A stretch of DNA of 57,576 nt from CAZGCA01 sp964524145. Lineage in GTDB: Bacteria > Hydrogenedentota > CAZGCA01. Made by a program: the position numbers and the translations under genes. Of this stretch, positions 54,801-57,576 are shown one piece after another (position 1 is the stretch's first letter; the number at the start of each line of letters is the position of its first letter). The notes below the pieces were generated by a model. That model was given only the letters and a program-made list of their open reading frames with translations. It was not told the origin of the DNA and made no database searches. The DNA is taken from NCBI GenBank assembly GCA_964524145.1, contig CAZGCA010000031.1, positions 1 to 57,576 on the forward strand. Reading direction: 5' to 3'.

Positions 54801-54929
54801 CAACACGCCGGCAACAAGCAGAGCTCCCCATGTACTTGCCATCCCGCCAGGGGTGGCAGGAACCGGGCAGAGATCGGAAAACGGGGGAAGAAGGGAACGA
54901 ACAATCGTCAAAACAGTATTCGGCTTCAT
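45852..54929 (-). CDS. 3025-residue secreted PKD/NHL giant with dockerin, discoidin and LamG modules
   Basis: Order by residue is as follows. An extended signal peptide (1-53) precedes a dockerin-like pair of Ca-binding segments (DVNEDGRVDGIDLLGF and DLDNDGDVDDDDFEIL, about 55-110). NHL-type propeller blades (GFSNPRAISIDS units) run from about 120 to 430. Many PKD domains (YEWDFDGDGTYDWS...TYTSxGTYxAxLRVTDNDG) fill about 450-1420 and 1990-2720. A second NHL set with an inserted LamG/concanavalin-like module lies between. The C-terminal 300 residues are FlgD-Ig-like. Two F5/8-type (discoidin/CBM32-like) modules interrupt PKD domains at about 51455-51842 and 50720-51165; the LamG module lies at about 49590-50235. 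The start ATG 54929 has TTGGAG eight nt upstream. It is first in the nine-gene unit and ends 31 nt before the RHS gene. Surface carbohydrate binding or adhesion is inferred from the modules. Confidence 0.88.
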   Translation of the reverse strand: MKPNTVLTIVRSLLPPFSDLCPVPATPGGMASTWGALLVAGVLLFGMTGVVYALPGDVNEDGRVDGIDLLGFSHAHGSTPGDDAWNPLADLDNDGDVDDDDFEILRTYFGRVGLAPGCYVLDHYYDDVFKYSGVGVKLFQVEGYNNPARAAVDLSDGSCWVADTWAEEGRLVKLSSKGQELVHVVGFLAPVGIDIGQHDGSIWVADAEANVVIRLATDVPDGYDVLSSTGSHQTVQGFSNPRAISIDSLSEVAWIVDTTLKTVVRLDMDVPDGYDIILDTGSHVVAGNFEPAQNAPEEVAVDSSDGTCYVVDGTTNSIVKLSSSGLSRLWTVGGFSDPVDISVNPIDGSCWVACKDGDCVVKLSSSGAELARIGGFDGPVSVGVDMLDGVCWAVDEYGNNLTKLSPFGARLRVIGGFYTPAFVIASPGAPPVGTPAAVADVSPTEVDVLETVTLDGSGSSDDDGSIVRYDWDFDGDGTYDWSDPTTGSTTHEYDTPGIYNPVLRVTDNDHLEATDYSSVVRVGSLTAIAGASPTEGTAPLIVNFTGDFIDPVDGRILYYQWDFDTDATYDSLDETTGNIAYTYEEAGNYTATLKVTDSGGLTATDTVSIEVTESGPTVDASAVPSSGSYPLTVTFGGTATDPDGTVVLYQWDFDGDGTYDWFNASSAAATFTYSSANSYSATLRVTDNDGLTGTDTVAVVVDQEPPTAVADVTPVEGNVELPVHYDGSGSLDGDAPIVDYSWQFGDGGTSQSATGDYTYITQGSYNAVLTVTDGNGATDTASVHVDVYPAGTPKAEALSDYTPPAVAPVTINFSSTGSTDPDGSIVLYEWDFEGDGTYDWSDAASGSTSHEYDTPGTYNPVLRVTDNAALTDTDALAITVLGRPTVEIIAPLAGSEHYKSNVGFEAAAVDADGTIVSYEWDFDGDDTYDVLVTSSETVYSYATTGTYTAKVRVTDSDGYTATADVTFDIVEVGPSGLTVSTDPASPEGEVPMMVSFDGSASDADGEIVKYEWDFDGDGTYDWSNGGTAGTVWSWTSTSYHLPEGAIDGDTATKWSSEQYPYLPQELVFSLDSGQQWAIDRVVLVCTGSYYVKDFEVLVSTTAYNAGFTSAGTFQKSDAVSREEFTFASTMAKYVMLRITSGYSSSYVQVAELEAYAGAENVLTPVNGRTAYTYSSAGDHDATMRATDDDGSTATAAVLVRAFNAGDPVAYALVDPILGYVDREFFFRGTATDDGTITEFEWDFDNDGSYDWSDTSSGTIESFTSEYNSTTWAAANLIDGATGSGHTWSSSYSPSWPQEVVFSFEAGATHIISWVVFNVNTGASANDGAKDVGVWVSTTAPDSGYSLVGSYRLTRTTAEQVFSFTPATAQYVKIVMNSNYGGGYVKLSEFEVYSDSAPDNLLCICGRTWHSYATTGDHVASLRVTDNDANQDEDEITLTTVPASESIAMTWVGEYSAVVGLDSNGNEITKALGVRNVRAIEVDTANGYVWVADTDYHQLLRLDTNVPHGYDFAQNRDLHRTYRGFNHPWSLSLGDDGTIWVADKDNNRVVHLANTFPDGCHVNVTGKTSDSGPSGLDAYLMGQCDSVAGQLGQGIQLGGGQFDYVILPDTLFDGLGDFTFECWFQHSYAHQGTVLSCASKSVDNEFLIFLDTTGTSIQIRVKNLLKTFYTSSSINDSSPHHIAVTRSGADVTLLVDGSAVGTETITDNELDIWPGGCLLGQEQDNLGGGFAESQELDGMIDDVRIWNAARSATEIANNRNSELTGSESGLIGYWKLNSKTTSGLGVERYTGFNKPRGVSIHNSGATCWIADTENDRVVKLSTTAPDGYDVSADTGSHEIVEGFYDPFAVSVDVTDGSCWVGDYNGQQVVKLDAACPDGYDIGVDTGSHIAVTAVSRVYDVTVDQHTQNCLALDLDRDELVRISSDGDILCKTEAFADPYDVGVDPADGVAWVAEFTLRSVMKLSPGGDLLQDISRSEQPRSVAIDPQLAGLDPPQVTASATPTSGDIPVDVTFAGSATDNGTIALYEWDFDGDGTYDWSSPSTGNTSHVYDTPGSYVPVLRVTDDEGLSGHGFPGNIGVGPLTVVATATPAVVYYNENVTLDVEVLGPAMNVTLYEWDYEGDGTYDYSSTTTGRRNLQYASGVYNAKARVTTTHASATDEVTVTVLGAHPTADARANVTEGPAPLRVQFDGSFSNDSDGSIVLFQWDFDGDGTYDWGSQTGSVAGYSYIDEGVYFATLRVVDNDGLEGTDSVRINATQQPPVASFTASVTEGNAPLSVDFDASGSSDPDGTISDYAWNFGDGGSDSGVTVTHVFSSAGTRNVMLTVTDDKGATAQASKGILVKPTGSPTATAGADPTSGEAPLSVSLTGSGVDPDGTIALYEWDFDGDGTYDWSSASTGDTTHTYVTKGRQEAVLRVTDDAALTDTDRILIQVGSPPTALPMAVPTSGTAPLTVIFRSNGTDSDGTIELFEWDFEGDGVYDTDLNIGQRPQNFVHTYLSNDAYAARLRVTDNDGLTATGDITITVNAPDAPEAHARAVPNAGPAPLQVALMGYGTDIGGTLTLYEWDRDGDGTYEWSSTTAGETTYTYASALLPGPEPYWASFQVTDNDTNTATASVPIAVWEAGAPSVTASKSTDSGPVALHVEFSGVASDADGIVVLYEWDFDGNGSYDWSSPDTPNAAHDYMEPGTYFAMLRATDNDGLSGVAIAQVDATLGITTTQSDDAFDPTIGETITIGSVLTGPVTVTLRIVDGTGATVKTVVDAEERDAGAYSDAWDGKNTAEEVVPTGVYYYIIDYEYGGQTYSYDLTTTARTGIDPLFPDFSYPETFSPYDDEPMTMEFDLPVKSEVTSYIAWNNESDTPQYRIRTLYVRKPMASGNTVIVWDGTTDEGYAAAPGRYNLCVMGWDLAENAIIVEGNPVVSDVAVEPNYYSPAFNPYAADSTPELTISFTLSKVSNVTLTVHNDNNEVVRTMTLEDVEAGTSSGSWDGRDEDGYLVAEGHYRVGVQATASAGTSSDLLYALFLVYY

Positions 54930-55061
54930 TTTGCCAGCTCCAAGAAAACGGTAGGACTGATTACACGATTACACCCGCGACAAGGGACTTGAAGCATCTC
55001 TGAGAGCCTTCCACCGGCATCACAGAGCACCCTTTCGACACAACACCTCCACTGACCGCCT

Positions 55062-55067
55062 ACTATA
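55062..55067 (-). promoter_or_regulatory. Possible -10 of the nine-gene unit
   Basis: On the minus strand TATAGT (55062-55067) is preceded by TGG, a TGn-extended -10. A TTGACC lies 25 nt upstream (55093-55098), too far for a normal -35. The resulting leader would be about 125 nt long. This is the only promoter candidate I find for the giant gene and its downstream partners. Confidence 0.35.
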
Positions 55068-55225
55068 CCACACGCCCCCTGTTTTTTAAAAGGGTCAAGA
55101 GGCTTGTATTCGACGGTCTCCATTGTGCATTATGGTCATGAAAACATGCTTTTCCATGACGCCAATCGCCTTGGCCCCTGGCCTTGGCGAACGTATGAAC
55201 CCGCGCTAAGGAAGAGGGTATAAGG

Positions 55226-57486
55226 ATGAAAGCTTCGACTCTATCCCATATCGCAGCAGTGTGTTCCGCAGTGGTGTGCCTGTCTCGTGGGCTGGCGGCG
55301 CAGGACGACATGCCGGTGACCATCGTCGTCAACCCCGGCCCGTTCGCCACCGTGGAAGAAGCCGCTGCGGGCGAGGCTCAGGTCGACTGGTGGGATGACA
55401 ATCCCAGGGACGATGGCGCCTGCACCGAATGCTTCGCTGCCGTCGAGCTGCGCCGGTTCCTTGCAGCATGTATCGATCGACGCGAGAACGATATCCGGCT
55501 CACGGAGCCCGGACGGTTGCCCAAGAAGGGGTATGTGTTCATGCTCGGCAACCGCAAATCGAACCCGGAAATAACGTCTTTCGACGCCTCTCCAGCAAGT
55601 AAGAGCATGCCGGACACGCTCGGGTCGTTCCGGATCCGCATGGTTCCCGACGGCAACAGAACGATCTGCATCATCGAAGGCAACGACCGCGCAGGCACGC
55701 TCTACGGCGTGTACGCGTACCTCGAACGGCTCGGCATCCGATTCATCGGTCTCGGCGAACAAGGCACAATCTACCCCACCGGCAACGTGGACCTCCCAAA
55801 AGAATTGGACCTTGTCGACAGCCCGAAGTTCCTCACCCGCGGGTTCTGGGCCTGGGAAGACCGGGGCAACGAGGAGTTCTTTCTCTGGATGGCACGCAAC
55901 CGCATGAACTTCTGGACTGCAGCGCAATCGGAGATTCCCTTCCTGAAAAAGCTCGGCCTCAAACTTACCGAAGGCGGCCATATCATACAGGACTATTTCC
56001 TGAACCCGCACGCCGAGTATCCGTACAACCATCCTGCGTTCAACGGAGACGAGAGCAAACCTCCGGACCCCTACGCGCGAGGCTCGGGAGAAGGCGACAC
56101 CAACGGCGACGGGACCCTGGACTATTTCGAGGCGCACCCGGAATGGTACGGCCTCCGCAAAGGCAAGCGAAGCAACAAGACCACTGAGTTGGGCGGTGTC
56201 AACTTCTGCACCTCGAACAATGACGCGACACGGGAGCTGGCGAAAAACCTTATCAAAAGCTTGATTGACGGCCGCTGGCGCTACGTCGATATCGTCAACT
56301 TCTGGATGTCGGACGGCGGATCGTGGTGCGAGTGTGAGAACTGCAAAAACGCCGGATCGCCTACCGACCGGTTACTGACGCTCATACACGAGGTGTTCGT
56401 CGAGATTCAGAACGCGCGCCGCGACGGTACCTTGCAACGCCAGGTTCAGCTCACAACGCTCGCCTATATCGAAACCCTCGCGCCACCCACCCGGCCGGTG
56501 CCGCAGGGGTTCGATTACGAAAACTGTTTCGTCACCTACTTCCCTATCAGGCGGTGTTATGTACATTCGCTTGCTGACCCCGCCTGCACGGAGATCAACC
56601 TTTCCCAGTTCGAGAATTACCAGGGCTGGGCCATCGGCTCGGGACGGTTCTACACCGGCCCCATGTTTATCGGCGAGTACTACAACGTGAGCAGCATCAA
56701 GTCGCTGCCCGTGCTCTACCCGCGCATTCTCGCTGCCGACATACCNNNNNNNNNNACATACCATGGTACTACCGGACCGGCGCCCGGCATTTCCACTACA
56801 TGCATACGCCGACCCGGCTCTGGGGCACGTGGACGCTTAACCAATGGCTGCTCGCGCGGCTGTTGTGGAATCCCGACACCGACGCGGACGCACTCCTCGA
56901 CGACTACTTTCGGCTGTACTATCCCACAACCTCCGCGCGCACCCGGTCGTTCTACCGCCACCTCGAAGAAGCTACCGCGAACATCAAACCGTTCAAACAC
57001 GGTGTGCCGGGCTACTCGCTGCGAGGCATGTTGTCAGGACGGCGCAAGAACCTTTTCCCGCTCGACCACCTGCACTACGAGCCGTATCATCCCGCACGAA
57101 ACGACGGACCCGACGTGGTCGAGATGATAGCGGCCATGCAGCGCGCACGACGCGAGATCGATGCCGCGCTCGTTGAGTGTGCCGACACCGTCGAACGCGC
57201 GCGCCTGCTCGAGGACGAACGCCGGTTCGCGTACGGCGAGTCGATGTTTCTCTTCTACTACCATTTGGTACGGCTGACTATGTTCCACACTCGCAACGAC
57301 GAAACTTCGGCACTACGCGAGTTCCAGTACGTCGAACGGTTCGCCGACCAGCTGCGCCGGATCACCGACCTGGTCCAGGTAGCGTCAAGCCACGCCAACG
57401 CCAAGGACGGACTCGACGCTACCCAGGCGACGAACGTATACGACTTCTTCAGGAAGAAATACGGCACGAACGATGCCGACCAGTAA
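55226..57486 (+). CDS. DUF4838 / alpha-glucuronidase-like exported protein
   Basis: This is one gene interrupted only by an N-run at 56746-56755. The seven bases acatacc stand on both sides of the run (56739-56745 and 56756-56762). Collapsing the Ns and one copy joins the two frames exactly (…LAADIPWYYRTGARHFHYM…), giving 747 residues. The protein has a signal peptide, an N-terminal alpha-glucuronidase-like domain (AGTLYGVYAYLERLGIRFIGLGEQGTIYP), the DUF4838 core (WMSDGGSWCECENCKNAGSPTDRLL, with its CxC..C cluster) and a helical C-terminal domain. These proteins are common in PVC-type bacteria and are treated as putative glycoside hydrolases. Ribosome-binding GAGGG lies seven nt upstream of ATG 55226. 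It is divergent from the nine-gene unit. Confidence 0.88.
56746..56755. other. Artificial assembly gap (10 N)
   Basis: Ten Ns flanked by the same heptamer acatacc. The reading frame is restored when the Ns and one heptamer copy are removed, so probably no bases are missing and the contigs merely overlap by seven nt. Confidence 0.85.
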
Positions 57487-57521
57487 ACGATAGATCGAAC
57501 CGAAACAGGAGGATAGAAGAC

Positions 57522-57576
57522 ATGGAACTCTTCGAGGCAATCGAGAAACGGGCAAGTGTGAGAGACTTGGCTCCCG
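57522..57576 (+). CDS. Nitroreductase-family protein, 5' end only
   Basis: The frame opens at ATG 57522 with AGGAGGA (57507-57513) eight nt upstream and runs off the window after 18 codons. The visible MELFEAIEKRASVRDLAP is the typical N-terminus of FMN-dependent nitroreductase-fold enzymes (…AIxxRxSVRxF). It follows the DUF4838 gene by 35 nt on the same strand. Confidence 0.7.
   Translation, partial: MELFEAIEKRASVRDLAP

Noticed and set aside
56745..56800. Frameshift or pseudogene in the DUF4838 gene
   Set aside because: The shift is caused by ten Ns plus a duplicated heptamer; merging the flanks restores the frame.

Overview
The window is 57.6 kb of gene-dense DNA from a heterotrophic, Gram-negative-type bacterium. 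An outer membrane is implied by a PagL-like lipid A deacylase and by many exported or lipid-anchored proteins. The mix of Gfo/Idh/MocA oxidoreductases, sugar-isomerase TIM barrels, DUF4838, FG-GAP/PKD/TSP3/LamG giants and cohesin/dockerin modules resembles uncultivated lineages such as Planctomycetota, Verrucomicrobiota/Lentisphaerota or Hydrogenedentota. No marker gene settles the phylum. No rRNA, tRNA, CRISPR array or transposase is visible.

Left part (1-17.2 kb): a near-consensus promoter and structured leader precede a 1589-residue FG-GAP/TSP3 surface protein. A convergent pair follows: a Gfo/Idh/MocA oxidoreductase coupled to a penicillin-acylase-family hydrolase with Cys at the nucleophile position. 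Next come a minus-strand trio (PilP-like lipoprotein, TMTC-like membrane glycosyltransferase with TPRs, DUF3307 membrane protein), then plus-strand genes for a cupin, PagL, a GPH sugar symporter and a Tat-exported TIM-barrel isomerase.

Middle part (17.3-30.2 kb): a carbohydrate-uptake region with two divergent transcription units. The minus unit has thi4, Gfo/Idh/MocA, an ECF sigma factor, a 49-residue CxxC membrane protein, a membrane 4Fe-4S protein, a 915-residue fusion of a solute-binding protein with its permease, and a second permease. The plus unit is a conventional binding protein plus two permeases. Neither carries an ATPase gene. Another Gfo/Idh/MocA protein and a TIM-barrel isomerase follow, separated by a striking array of four small hairpins.

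Right part (30.4-55 kb): a plus-strand dockerin protein with 669-bp internal repeats converges on a minus-strand unit of nine genes, each overlapping or separated by at most 37 nt. In transcription order these are a 3025-residue PKD/NHL protein with carbohydrate-binding-type modules nested inside its repeats, an RHS/YD-repeat protein, an Fbp-type ABC importer (binding protein, fused permease, ATPase), an exported ChrB-like protein, a TolB-like propeller, a FlgD-Ig-like secreted protein and a cohesin-plus-dockerin protein. This unit is the best candidate for an undescribed system: a cohesin/dockerin surface assembly co-transcribed with a dedicated importer. At the right edge are a DUF4838 protein split only by an artificial N-run and the start of a nitroreductase gene.
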